From Candidatus Eiseniibacteriota bacterium (lineage in GTDB: Bacteria; Eisenbacteria; RBG-16-71-46): a stretch of DNA of 34,004 bases. The position numbers and the translations under genes are program-made. The stretch spans positions 1 through 34,004 of the forward strand of contig JANXPZ010000056.1 in assembly GCA_025357055.1 (NCBI GenBank), read 5' to 3'. The notes under the pieces are model-generated. The model searched no databases. It saw only the letters and a list, made by a program, of their open reading frames with translations, and was not told where the DNA came from. Positions 1-7,964 of this stretch are shown here, one piece after another. The stretch's first letter is position 1. Each line of letters opens with the position of its first letter.

Positions 1-2
1 CC

Positions 3-407
3 TACGAGGCCACGCTCACCTTCACCAGCGCGGATGAGCCTCTGCCCGGGGCCCAGCCCCGGTCCGACCTGGTCGTGAACCTGCGCGCGCGGTCCACGCA
101 GGAGGGCGCGGGCTTGCCCGGCGGGCCGCCGACGGCGTTGCGTTTCTACCCGCCGCGCCCGAACCCCGCGGCCGGCGCGATCCGCTTCGCCTACGATCTG
201 CCGAAGGCGGCGCCGGTGCGCCTGGAGGTCTTCGACCTCTCGGGACGGCGCCTGGCGATCGTCGTATCGGGACGGATCGAAGCGGGGCACCACGAACTGC
301 GCTGGAGCCCGCGGGAGAGCGTCGAGGGGATCGCCCCGGGTCTGTACTTCGCACGCTTCAGCGTGCCGGGCATGACGCGCATGGTGCGGATCGTCCTGCT
401 GCCCTGA
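3..407 (+). CDS. C-terminal end of a secreted protein with FlgD/Por-type sorting domain (5' partial)
   Basis: The reading frame is open from the left edge, so the true start lies outside the window; about 134 residues are visible. The first ~30 look like the last strands of a beta-sandwich domain. After a short Gly/Pro linker comes a domain of about 80 residues of the FlgD Ig-like / Por secretion C-terminal type: a PxPNPA start, the strand motif LEVFDLSGRRL, a GHHELRW turn, and the closing PGLYFARF followed by a hydrophobic VRIVLLP end. In FCB-group bacteria such domains end secreted or surface-attached proteins. The subtilisin-like protease ending at 6756 carries the same domain. A hairpin at 438-465 follows. 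The function of the missing N-terminal part cannot be told. Confidence 0.8.
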   Translation, partial: YEATLTFTSADEPLPGAQPRSDLVVNLRARSTQEGAGLPGGPPTALRFYPPRPNPAAGAIRFAYDLPKAAPVRLEVFDLSGRRLAIVVSGRIEAGHHELRWSPRESVEGIAPGLYFARFSVPGMTRMVRIVLLP

Positions 408-437
408 CCCGGGCCTGCCGTGGCACGGGCCTCTCCT

Positions 438-465
438 GGGCGGTGGTCCTGACGGACCGCCGCCC
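438..465 (+). terminator. Hairpin terminator after the sorting-domain gene
   Basis: Twelve-base arms (438-449 and 454-465) pair around a TGAC loop with one G-U pair, 31 bases after the stop codon. The tail is TTCGAATT rather than a long T run, so it is a good stem with a weak U tract. Confidence 0.5.
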
Positions 466-666
466 TTCGAATTGGGGCCTGGGCCGCATCAGGGTGTCGG
501 TCGTTGCGACAATTCCCCCAGACAGGGCGATCGGTCCGAATAGTCCGATCATGGCAATCGACTGTCCTGCAACGGATTCAATCCCTCGTTCCAGCACGGT
601 ACAGAGTTTGCGTTACCGGGGGTTAAGGATTGATTCATCAGAGGCCCCAAACGAGGAGGCAATCCC

Positions 667-993
667 ATGAAGCGCATCGCGCTGACACTTGCAGCCCTGA
701 CGGTTGCCGCGAGCACGGCACTGGCCTACGTGCAGCCGGGCCAGCTCCCGCAGACGCAGCCACAGACCGTCTCGGGCCCGACCCTGGTGCCGACCGACGG
801 CCAGAGCACGACTCCCAACACGGGAAGCGGCGTGGACTGCCTCCGGCCGGGGGACCGCACGCCAAGGGTCCGTCCCCCGAGTGACCGTCCCCCTCCCGGC
901 GCCACCAACCCGGTGCCCGAGCCCGGGACCATGGTGCTGGCTTCGATGGGACTGCTCGCTCTGGGCGCCGCCCTGCGTCGGCGGAATCACTAA
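667..993 (+). CDS. Very small PEP-CTERM sorting-domain protein
   Basis: This 108-residue protein has a Sec signal peptide (MKRIA then a hydrophobic core, likely cleaved after STALA near residue 20). The mature part is only about 60 residues, rich in Pro, Thr, Gln and Gly, with one Cys and no recognisable fold. The last 26 residues are a textbook PEP-CTERM signal: VPEPGT, a hydrophobic helix (MVLASMGLLALGAAL) and a basic RRRNH end. In known systems this tripartite tail is cut by an exosortase, and the proteins are linked to exopolysaccharide or biofilm matrix. The start is fixed by a strong GAGGAGG site at 653-659, seven bases before the ATG. The gene stands alone, with terminators on both sides. 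No exosortase is in the window. Confidence 0.85.
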   Translation: MKRIALTLAALTVAASTALAYVQPGQLPQTQPQTVSGPTLVPTDGQSTTPNTGSGVDCLRPGDRTPRVRPPSDRPPPGATNPVPEPGTMVLASMGLLALGAALRRRNH

Positions 994-1037
994 GACAGGA
1001 GCCCCCCAGCCCGGGCACATCGGTCCCGGCGCCCTGA

Positions 1038-1070
1038 CAGAAGGCGGCAGCCACAAGCTGCCGCCTTCTG
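1038..1070 (+). terminator. Perfect 13-bp hairpin terminator after the PEP-CTERM gene
   Basis: The arms at 1038-1050 and 1058-1070 are exact reverse complements around the loop CCACAAG. It lies 45 bases after the PEP-CTERM stop codon and isolates that gene from the downstream operon. The T tract is nearly absent. Confidence 0.7.
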
Positions 1071-1156
1071 CATTCCCGCCCCGGGCGGCTGCCCCCTGCG
1101 CCTTGCGACAACCGGCCCGCGCCCGACCGGCGCTCGCGTGGGCGCGCGCGCCCCGC

Positions 1157-1162
1157 TAGACT
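1157..1162 (+). promoter_or_regulatory. -10 element TAGACT placed for a leaderless transcript
   Basis: TAGACT ends 8 bases before the ATG at 1171. Transcription starting about 7 bases after a -10 would begin at or next to the start codon. No Shine-Dalgarno site precedes this ATG, and no good -35 is visible. Confidence 0.45.
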
Positions 1163-1170
1163 CCACCGCC

Positions 1171-3306
1171 ATGTCCGCCGCACCCTCCAGCCGACGACCC
1201 GGGCCCCACCGGCCTGCCGCCCCGGGGAGCGCCCCGCGCGGGTCGCGGACGCGTCCGGGCGCGGTCGCACTCCACGCCCTGCCGGGGCTCACGCCCGGAC
1301 TGGACCGCCTGCTGTGGCGGTCGACCCTGCTCGTCGTCGCGCTGCTGGGTGTCGCCATCCTCGTCATGGTGCTGGGGCCCCACCGCGTCGGCGACTACAT
1401 GACCGAGACCGACTTCTACGGTCAGTACGCCCAGGGCGCGCGCCTGATCCAGCACGGCCACCTCGAACCGGCGCGCTACGGCGTGGTCGGTCCGGGCTAC
1501 GAACTGGCACTGGCGGTGGCCGGGCTCGCCGTGCGGGACCTCTTCCTCGCAGCCGGGCTCCTGTCCCTCGTCTCGAACTCGCTGGTGTTGCTCCTGTGGG
1601 CCGCCCTGCTGCGCCGGCGCGCCGATGCGCGCGCCGCCCTGGGCGTGACGCTCTTCATGGCCACGAACGCCACCTTCTTCCGTTACGGCTATTCCGTCAC
1701 GACCGATGCGTTCGCCCTGGCCCTGCAGGCCGCCACGCTCTACGTCCTGCTCGCCCGCCCCGGCCTTCGCGCCGCCGCCGGGGCCGGCGTGCTGGCCGCG
1801 CTCGCCTTCCTCACGCGCTACAACGCCGGCGTGCTCCTGCCGGCCGGGCTCGTCGCCATCGCCGCGGGGGGCGCGCTGCAGGAGAAGCGTGGCCGCGCGG
1901 CGCTGCTGTTCGCCGCCGGGTTCCTCCTGCCAGTCGTCCCCTGGGTGATCTACTCGTTCGCGCACGGTACGGGCGTGACGTTCCAGCTCCACCACAACAT
2001 CGCCTACGAGGTGTTCGCGCGCGCGAAGGGCATCCCCTGGGACACCTACCAGCGCACGATGCAGCCGCAGTTCCACAGCCTGGCCGACGTGATCGCGCGC
2101 GATCCCGGTGCGGTCGCGAGCCGGATGTTCTTCAACGTCCACGACCATCTGCGCCTGGACGCCACCCGGCTGCTCGGCTGGCCGCTCGCGCTTTGCGCCG
2201 CGCTGGGTCTCGGCCTGGGCCTCGCGGACGGAACGCTGCGGCGCCTCTGGCCGCTCGCGGCGGCCTGGGCGCTGCTCTTCCTCGCGCTGGTCCCGGCCTT
2301 CCACTCCGAGCGCTACTCGCTCGCCCTGCTGCCGTATTACGCCGCCGCCGCCGCGCTGTTCTTCGCCTCGCCGCGCTTCGCGCTCGTGCTCCTGCGCGGG
2401 CCCCGCCCCTGGCTCAAGCCCGCGCTCGCCCTGCTGCCCCTGGCCTTCGCCCTCGCCGCCACGGTGCGGTCGCAGGCGCGGGTGCTCGACCAGTTGCCGG
2501 TGGAGGTGCTGGACGCCGCGCGCACGCTGCGCTCGCTCGCGCGGCCGGGCGACCGGGTCATCGCGCGCAAGGCCCACCTCGCCTTCCACTCCGGGGTCGA
2601 GCCCGTGCCCTTCCCGTTCGTCGGCACGCTGCCCGAACTGGCGGACTACGCCCGCTCGCAGGGCGCGCGCTGGCTGTACTTCTCCTGGCCCGAGGGCCAG
2701 ACCCGCCCGGAGTTCTGGTACCTGCTCGACACCACCGCGGTGGTCCCGGGCCTCACGCCCCGCCGCGTCACCGCCCCGCACCCCGCGGTGCTCTACGAGA
2801 TCGGGCCTGCCTTCGGCCGGGCGCCGCAGTGGGCTGCGAACGACACTTTGTCCGCCCTGCACGCGGCGCGCGGACAACTCGCCGTGGACCCCTCGGACCC
2901 CCAGGCCCTGCGCTCGCTGGGAAGCGTCGAGCTGGCGCGTGGTCGGCTGGCCGAGGCACGCGTCGCCTACGAGCGCGCGGCCCGACGCCTGCCCCGCGAC
3001 GCGGCGCTGCGACTCGCGATCGGCAAGGTGTGCGTGCGGCTGGGTGATTTCGCGGCGGGCGCGGCGGCCTTCGAACAGGCCGAGGCGCTCGATCCGTCGA
3101 GCGTGGACGCCCGGATCGGACGCGGCTGGGCGTTGCTGTTCGCGCGGCGCCCGCAGGATGCCGCCGCCGCGTGGCGCCCGGTGGTGGCGCTGACGCGCGA
3201 CTCTGATACGCTGCGCGGCATGATCCAGCTGTACCAGGCGCTCGGCGACCGCGAGACCGAGGCGCGGGCGCGCGCCGCCCTCGCACAGACGGAGGCCGGG
3301 AGGTGA
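1171..3306 (+). CDS. GT39-like polytopic membrane glycosyltransferase with C-terminal TPR domain
   Basis: The protein has 711 residues from ATG 1171. A Pro/Arg-rich N-terminus of ~45 residues leads into a first membrane segment (about 51-69), then a loop with TETDFYGQYAQGARLI, where D81 resembles the acidic residue of the first outer loop in GT39/PMT enzymes. About ten hydrophobic segments follow to residue ~440, then a soluble region (~460-550). Residues ~560-711 form about three TPR units (A..A...YERA and F.QAEALDP patterns). GT39-type enzymes transfer sugars from polyprenyl-phosphate donors outside the membrane; donor and acceptor are not predictable here. An upstream in-frame start at 1138 lacks a ribosome site and is less likely than 1171. 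The stop overlaps the next gene by 4 bases (GTGA), so the two are coupled. Confidence 0.75.
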   Translation: MSAAPSSRRPGPHRPAAPGSAPRGSRTRPGAVALHALPGLTPGLDRLLWRSTLLVVALLGVAILVMVLGPHRVGDYMTETDFYGQYAQGARLIQHGHLEPARYGVVGPGYELALAVAGLAVRDLFLAAGLLSLVSNSLVLLLWAALLRRRADARAALGVTLFMATNATFFRYGYSVTTDAFALALQAATLYVLLARPGLRAAAGAGVLAALAFLTRYNAGVLLPAGLVAIAAGGALQEKRGRAALLFAAGFLLPVVPWVIYSFAHGTGVTFQLHHNIAYEVFARAKGIPWDTYQRTMQPQFHSLADVIARDPGAVASRMFFNVHDHLRLDATRLLGWPLALCAALGLGLGLADGTLRRLWPLAAAWALLFLALVPAFHSERYSLALLPYYAAAAALFFASPRFALVLLRGPRPWLKPALALLPLAFALAATVRSQARVLDQLPVEVLDAARTLRSLARPGDRVIARKAHLAFHSGVEPVPFPFVGTLPELADYARSQGARWLYFSWPEGQTRPEFWYLLDTTAVVPGLTPRRVTAPHPAVLYEIGPAFGRAPQWAANDTLSALHAARGQLAVDPSDPQALRSLGSVELARGRLAEARVAYERAARRLPRDAALRLAIGKVCVRLGDFAAGAAAFEQAEALDPSSVDARIGRGWALLFARRPQDAAAAWRPVVALTRDSDTLRGMIQLYQALGDRETEARARAALAQTEAGR

Positions 3307-4208
3307 GCCGGGCCCGCCGCGACTTCGCCGGCCGCGTGCTCGTGGCCGCCTTCGGCCTGCTCGCGCTCGCCGCGTGCGCGAAGAGCGTAAAGAGACCCGA
3401 CGTCACGACCGACCGGCCCGGCACGCCCGTGGACTCCGTCACGGTGGCCCTGTGGCGGATGGACGAGACCGGCGGCATTCACGCGGCCGATGCCGGCCGG
3501 TCCCGGCTTGACGCCGTGGCCGGGCCGGACACCCGCACCATCTTCGGCCGCTTCCGGGGCGCGCGGCTCTTCACGCGCTCGACCAACTCCTTCCTCCACG
3601 TGCCCTACAGCCCGCTGCTCGATTCGCAGTCGGCGCTCAGCATCGAGGCGTGGGTCGCGCCGAACGCCTACACGCCGTACGAGGATTCTCCCATCGCCAC
3701 CCGGTGGTCGCCGACCACCGCCGAGCACAGTTGGATGTTCTCCATCGTCGGCTCCGATCTGCCTGCCCGCCTGCGGCCCGCCGAGTTCGGCATCGGTACG
3801 GGCCCCTTGTGGCACCAGGAGTTCGTGCGGGATGTTCCGGCTGGCCGGCTCCTGTTCGTCTTCCAACCCGAGGACGCAGGCGCGCCCCGCGCGTTCATCT
3901 CGCTGAGCGCGATCGAGTTGCAGCGCTGGACCCACGTGGCCGTCACGTTCGACGGCCAGGTCGTGAGCTTCTTCGTGAACGGCCAGCCCGACGGCACCTT
4001 CGCGACCTCCGGGCGCATCCGCGCGAGCGAGGCCCCGCTGCTGGTGGGCAACTTCTTCGACACGCGCTTCCTCACCGACTTTGGCGGCGACCTGCGCCAG
4101 GGGCCCACGACCGACCCGGCGCCCTGGTACGCGTTCGACGGGGGCATCGACGAGTTGCGCCTCTCGCGCGCGGCGCGCACGGAATTCCCGCTGCAAGGAG
4201 GGCGATAG
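3303..4208 (+). CDS. LamG/concanavalin-like lipoprotein
   Basis: The 301-residue product starts at GTG 3303, overlapping the stop of the glycosyltransferase gene. It begins with a lipoprotein signal: basic MSRARRD, a hydrophobic core and the lipobox LAAC with Cys25. The rest is one LamG / concanavalin-A-like jelly-roll domain: ALWRMDE near the start, an LSIEAWV strand, RWTHVAVTFDGQ, SFFVNGQPDG, and a closing FDGGIDELRLSRAART, all hallmarks of the LamG_3 family. Such domains bind glycans or act as structural beta-sandwiches on surface proteins. The coupling suggests this lipoprotein works at the same surface or glycan as the upstream glycosyltransferase, but the ligand is unknown. Confidence 0.8.
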   Translation: MSRARRDFAGRVLVAAFGLLALAACAKSVKRPDVTTDRPGTPVDSVTVALWRMDETGGIHAADAGRSRLDAVAGPDTRTIFGRFRGARLFTRSTNSFLHVPYSPLLDSQSALSIEAWVAPNAYTPYEDSPIATRWSPTTAEHSWMFSIVGSDLPARLRPAEFGIGTGPLWHQEFVRDVPAGRLLFVFQPEDAGAPRAFISLSAIELQRWTHVAVTFDGQVVSFFVNGQPDGTFATSGRIRASEAPLLVGNFFDTRFLTDFGGDLRQGPTTDPAPWYAFDGGIDELRLSRAARTEFPLQGGR

Positions 4209-4254
4209 GAACGGGCGTCTCGGCCATTCGTCCAGCCCGGGCACGTTGCTTGCG

Positions 4255-6756
4255 ATGAGTCCTGTCATCCCCCGCGCCCCCTCCGACCCGCCTCCCGCAA
4301 TGGATCCCATGTCCGTCCTGCGCGTTTCGCTCCTTGGGGCCGCCCTCTCGATCCTCCCGGCCGTGGTCGCACCCCTCGCCCGGGCCGGACCCGCGCGCGA
4401 GCTGGTGGTGGCGCTCGCGCCCCCGCCTCCCGGCAGCGCAGCCCGCGTGGCCCGGGCGGAACTGGCCACGCGGCTCGAGACCCTCGGCCTGCGTTTCCGC
4501 GAGTCGCTCGCCGACCGGCTCCCGCCCGCCGGCGCACCGCCCCCCGGCAGCGGCGCCGAGCTCCGCTTTCAGACGCCGGCCGCCGAACCCGGCCCCTTCG
4601 ACCTCGACCCGGAGCGCATCTGGCTGCTCGAGGCGTCCGACTCGACCGCCGCCACCACGGCACTCGAAGCGCTGCTCGCCGACCCCGCCGTGGAGTGGGC
4701 CGAGCCCAACCGCGTGCGCGAGTTCGCCGCGCTGCGTCTCGATCCGCCCGTGCCGGACGATCCGCTGCTGCGCGACGGGCGCCAGTGGGGCCTGCGCAAC
4801 CTCGGGCCCGCCGCGCCCTGGGGTGGTGTCGCCGGCGCCGACATCCGCGCGCTCGAGGCCTGGGCGCTCTGCTCCGGATCGAACGATGTCCTGCTCGCGG
4901 TGGCCGACACGGGGATCGACCCCGCGCACCCGGACCTCGCGGCCACGCTGCCCGACGGCTCGTCGCGCATCGTCCACGCGGTGAACCTCACCGGAATGGA
5001 GCCCGCGGACGCCTTCGCCGATTCGGTCTACCACGGCACGGGGGTCGCCGGCGTGATGGCGGCGCGCACCAACGACGGGCCGCACCTCGACTCGCTCGGG
5101 ATTGCAGGCGTGTGCGGCGGCGACGGCCGCGGCAACTTCGGCTGCCGCCTCGTGCCCATCAAGATTTCTCCCCGCCACAGCGGGTCCGCGAGCTCGTACG
5201 CCATCTCCGCCGCCGCGCTCTACGCCACCGCGGTGGGCGCGCGCGCCATGAACCTGTCGTACGCGGGGGTGTCCCCCAGCCGGCTCGAGCGCCTGGCGAT
5301 GCACTGGGCCATCGCCCGCGACTGCGTCGTCGTGGCGGCCGCCGGCAACAGCGGCGGGCCCGGCCCGCAGTACCCCGCCGCCTACGCCGCGGACGGACTG
5401 GGCATCCAGGTGGGCGCCACCGACCGCTTCGACCACCGCACGGACTGGTCGTCCTATGGCCCCGGCCTGGACCTCATGGCCCCGGGCCTGGACATCTGGA
5501 CCACGTACATGACCTACCCGAACGCCGTCGGCACCGCCTATCCCGGCTACGTCGCCATGTCCGGGACCTCGTTCGCCGCCCCGTTCGTGGCCGGCGCGGT
5601 GGGCCTGCTCGCCGCCGCGCGGCCCGAGCTCACCGACGTGGACTTCAAGCACGTGCTGCGCGAGAGCGCGCACGACATCGGCGACCCGGGCGTGGATGCG
5701 ATGACCGGCTGGGGCCGGCTCGATGCCGCGGCCGCACTGGAGGCCGTGGGGCCGGCCATCGGCCTCTGGCACGACGAGGTCGCCGGCCAGTCCTTCCGCG
5801 CGCTCGGCTTCGACACGCTGCAGGTCGACGAGGGCGGCTTCGGCACGCTCGGCCACTGGACTGGACGGCGTCCCGCGCAGCTCATCGAGGTCACCGCGAA
5901 CCTCGCGCTGCCCGATTCGTTCCTCGGGCCGGTGCGCGTGTGGCCGCGCGTGGGCGGCACGACGACCCTGCGCAGTGGCTGGCGCCTGCCGTACTTCGTG
6001 CCCTGGGCCGAAGTGGCGGAATGGGTCCCCCCCGGCACCACCCTGCCCGGCGCGGCACGCTCGTTCACGCTGCGTGGCTATCTCTACCGCATCGCCACCG
6101 CCGACTGCCCCGGCTGCCCCGAGGACGAGTACGTGCCGCTGCCGCCCACGCAGATGCGCTTCGGCTTCACCGTGCTGGGCCGCGTGGACCGCCCGCCCAC
6201 GCTGACGCTGCTCGCCCCCGCGCCCGGCGACACGCTGGCCCCCGGCGACACCCTCACCGTGCGCTGGACGGCGACCGATCCCGACGAGGTCACGACGGTC
6301 GGGGTGGACCTGGTGCAGGGCGGGCGGCCACCGCTGGCGCTCGCGCGCGTGACCGCCGGGGCGGGGGCGGCGGGCGTGACCGTTCCGTGCGGGGCGTGGC
6401 CGGGCGGCGGCGCGCTGCGCGTGACCGCCTACGACGAACACGGCGCACAGCACGACCAGGCCTGGGCTGACGCCGCGCTCCAAATCCGCGCCGCGGCCTG
6501 CAACGGCGGAGCGGACGCGGCGCTGCGCATCGCGCCCAACCCGTTCCGCGGCGCGCTGCGCATCTCGGGGCCGGCGGGGACGCGCATCACCATCTTCGAC
6601 CTCTCGGGCCGCAGGCGGCGCGCGGCCGTGCTGGACGGCGGCGGCGCCTTCGCCTGGGATGGCCGCGACGACTCCGGCCGCCCGGTCGCCCCTGGTCTCT
6701 ATTTCGCGCGCGCCGGGAGCGCGACGAGGCTGACGAAGCTGGTGCGGATCGAGTAG
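4255..6756 (+). CDS. Secreted subtilisin-like (S8) serine protease with C-terminal sorting domain
   Basis: From ATG 4255 the protein has 833 residues; ATGs at 4300 and 4309 are equally possible and would place the signal peptide (LLGAALSILPAVVAPLARA) closer to the start. An inhibitor-like pro-region (~60-165) precedes the S8 catalytic domain. The catalytic triad is intact: Asp218 in VADTGID, His260 in YHGTGVAG and Ser439 in SGTSFAAP, with oxyanion Asn365 in AAAGNSGG. A beta-rich region follows, with a Cys pair DCPGCPED and an Ig-like stretch. The C-terminal ~80 residues are a FlgD/Por-type sorting domain (IAPNPFRG, ITIFDLSGRR, PGLYFARA) like the one ending at 407. The enzyme is predicted to be secreted and surface attached. 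It follows the LamG gene by 46 bases. Confidence 0.9.
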   Translation: MSPVIPRAPSDPPPAMDPMSVLRVSLLGAALSILPAVVAPLARAGPARELVVALAPPPPGSAARVARAELATRLETLGLRFRESLADRLPPAGAPPPGSGAELRFQTPAAEPGPFDLDPERIWLLEASDSTAATTALEALLADPAVEWAEPNRVREFAALRLDPPVPDDPLLRDGRQWGLRNLGPAAPWGGVAGADIRALEAWALCSGSNDVLLAVADTGIDPAHPDLAATLPDGSSRIVHAVNLTGMEPADAFADSVYHGTGVAGVMAARTNDGPHLDSLGIAGVCGGDGRGNFGCRLVPIKISPRHSGSASSYAISAAALYATAVGARAMNLSYAGVSPSRLERLAMHWAIARDCVVVAAAGNSGGPGPQYPAAYAADGLGIQVGATDRFDHRTDWSSYGPGLDLMAPGLDIWTTYMTYPNAVGTAYPGYVAMSGTSFAAPFVAGAVGLLAAARPELTDVDFKHVLRESAHDIGDPGVDAMTGWGRLDAAAALEAVGPAIGLWHDEVAGQSFRALGFDTLQVDEGGFGTLGHWTGRRPAQLIEVTANLALPDSFLGPVRVWPRVGGTTTLRSGWRLPYFVPWAEVAEWVPPGTTLPGAARSFTLRGYLYRIATADCPGCPEDEYVPLPPTQMRFGFTVLGRVDRPPTLTLLAPAPGDTLAPGDTLTVRWTATDPDEVTTVGVDLVQGGRPPLALARVTAGAGAAGVTVPCGAWPGGGALRVTAYDEHGAQHDQAWADAALQIRAAACNGGADAALRIAPNPFRGALRISGPAGTRITIFDLSGRRRRAAVLDGGGAFAWDGRDDSGRPVAPGLYFARAGSATRLTKLVRIE

Positions 6757-6819
6757 GGCGACGGCGGCGCCCTTCGGCGGCCGCTGCGTCCATATCCTCG
6801 TCAAACCTTCGTTCGGCGA

Positions 6820-6849
6820 TTGTCGCTGGTTCGCGACGCGTGCTAGGCT
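6820..6849 (+). promoter_or_regulatory. Sigma70-type promoter of the MoxR operon
   Basis: The -35 TTGTCG (6820-6825) and -10 TAGGCT (6844-6849) are 18 bases apart. The predicted start of transcription is about 6856. If translation begins at GTG 6938 the leader is about 80 bases; if it begins at ATG 6860 the message would be almost leaderless. Confidence 0.6.
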
Positions 6850-6937
6850 TTCGCCTCCGATGAAGTCCCGGGCGCGCCGGACCCGCCTTCGGCGGGTGCC
6901 CTGCGCCCTGCCGTCTTCCCGACCCCACGAGGTGCAC

Positions 6938-7957
6938 GTGAGCCCCGAAGCCGCCGGTTCCGATCTGCAGGCCGTCGAGCGCCTCAAGGCGGCGCGGGAG
7001 AAGATCCTCGCCGAGTTGCACAAGGTGATCGTGGGCCAGGACCTGGTGGTGGAGCAGTTGCTCACCGCCCTGTTCGCCAACGGCCACGTGCTGCTGGTGG
7101 GCGTGCCGGGGCTCGCCAAGACCCTCCTCATCTCGAGCCTCGCGCGGGTGCTGGATCTCAAGTTCAGCCGCATCCAGTTCACGCCCGACCTCATGCCGAG
7201 CGACATCACCGGCACCGACATCATCGAGGAGGACCACGCCACCGGGCGGCGCTCGTTCCGTTTCATCCACGGGCCGGTGTTCGCGAACATCGTGCTGGCG
7301 GACGAGATCAACCGCACGCCCCCGAAGACCCAGGCGGCGCTCCTGCAGGCCATGCAGGAGAAGGAGGTCACCACCAGCGGGCAGACCTTCCCGCTGGCGC
7401 TGCCGTTCTTCGTGCTCGCGACCCAGAACCCCATCGAGCTCGAGGGCACCTATCCGCTGCCCGAGGCACAGCTCGACCGCTTCATGTTCAACGTGCTGGT
7501 GGACTACCCGAGCCGGGACGAGGAGGAGCGCATCGTCGCCACCACGACCTCGGCCTACGAAGCGAAGCTCGAACGCGTGCTGTCGGGCGCGGACATCCTC
7601 GAGCTGCAGCAGCTCATCCGCCGCGTGCCGGCGGGCGATCACGTGGTGCGCTACGCCGTGCGGCTGGCGCGCGCGACGCGCGGCGGGGCCTCGGCTGAAG
7701 GCGGCGCGGAGGCGCCGGAGTTCGTGCGGCAGTGGGTCTCGTGGGGCGCGGGCCCGCGGGCCTCGCAGTACCTGGTGCTGGGTGCGAAGACGCGCGCCGT
7801 GCTGCACGGCCGCTTCGCCCCGGGCATCGAGGACGTGCGGGCCGTCGCGCCCGCCGTGCTGCGCCACCGCATCGTCACCAACTTCACCGCCGAAGCCGAG
7901 GGCGTGAAGCCCGAACGCATCATCCAGGAACTGCTCAAGACGGTGCCGACCGAGTAA
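6938..7957 (+). CDS. MoxR-family AAA+ ATPase
   Basis: The chosen start is GTG 6938, preceded by GAGGTG at 6929-6934. An in-frame ATG at 6860 would add 26 basic residues that do not look like a MoxR N-terminus. The 339-residue product has the family's usual length and order: Walker A GVPGLAKT (Lys61), Walker B IVLADEIN (Asp122-Glu123), sensor 1 VLATQNP, the diagnostic EGTYPLPEAQLDRFMF segment, and a C-terminal lid with the conserved LRHRIVTNF. MoxR proteins are chaperone-like ATPases that act with von Willebrand A (vWA) proteins; the partners here are probably the DUF58 and BatA-like products downstream. An amino-acid permease gene lies between, which is unusual. Confidence 0.92.
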   Translation: MSPEAAGSDLQAVERLKAAREKILAELHKVIVGQDLVVEQLLTALFANGHVLLVGVPGLAKTLLISSLARVLDLKFSRIQFTPDLMPSDITGTDIIEEDHATGRRSFRFIHGPVFANIVLADEINRTPPKTQAALLQAMQEKEVTTSGQTFPLALPFFVLATQNPIELEGTYPLPEAQLDRFMFNVLVDYPSRDEEERIVATTTSAYEAKLERVLSGADILELQQLIRRVPAGDHVVRYAVRLARATRGGASAEGGAEAPEFVRQWVSWGAGPRASQYLVLGAKTRAVLHGRFAPGIEDVRAVAPAVLRHRIVTNFTAEAEGVKPERIIQELLKTVPTE

Positions 7958-7964
7958 TCCGCGC

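Noticed and set aside
590-615. Possible sigma54 promoter before the PEP-CTERM gene
   Set aside because: AGCACGG and TTTGC are present, but the distance between the GG-like and GC positions is 16 rather than 12 bases, and the GG is missing.
6757-6800. Terminator after the protease gene
   Set aside because: The G-C-rich stretch pairs imperfectly and has no T tract.
4072-7449. A 1125-codon minus-strand frame across the protease and MoxR genes
   Set aside because: It lies opposite two genes with intact catalytic motifs; the translation is Arg/Gly-rich with no domains.
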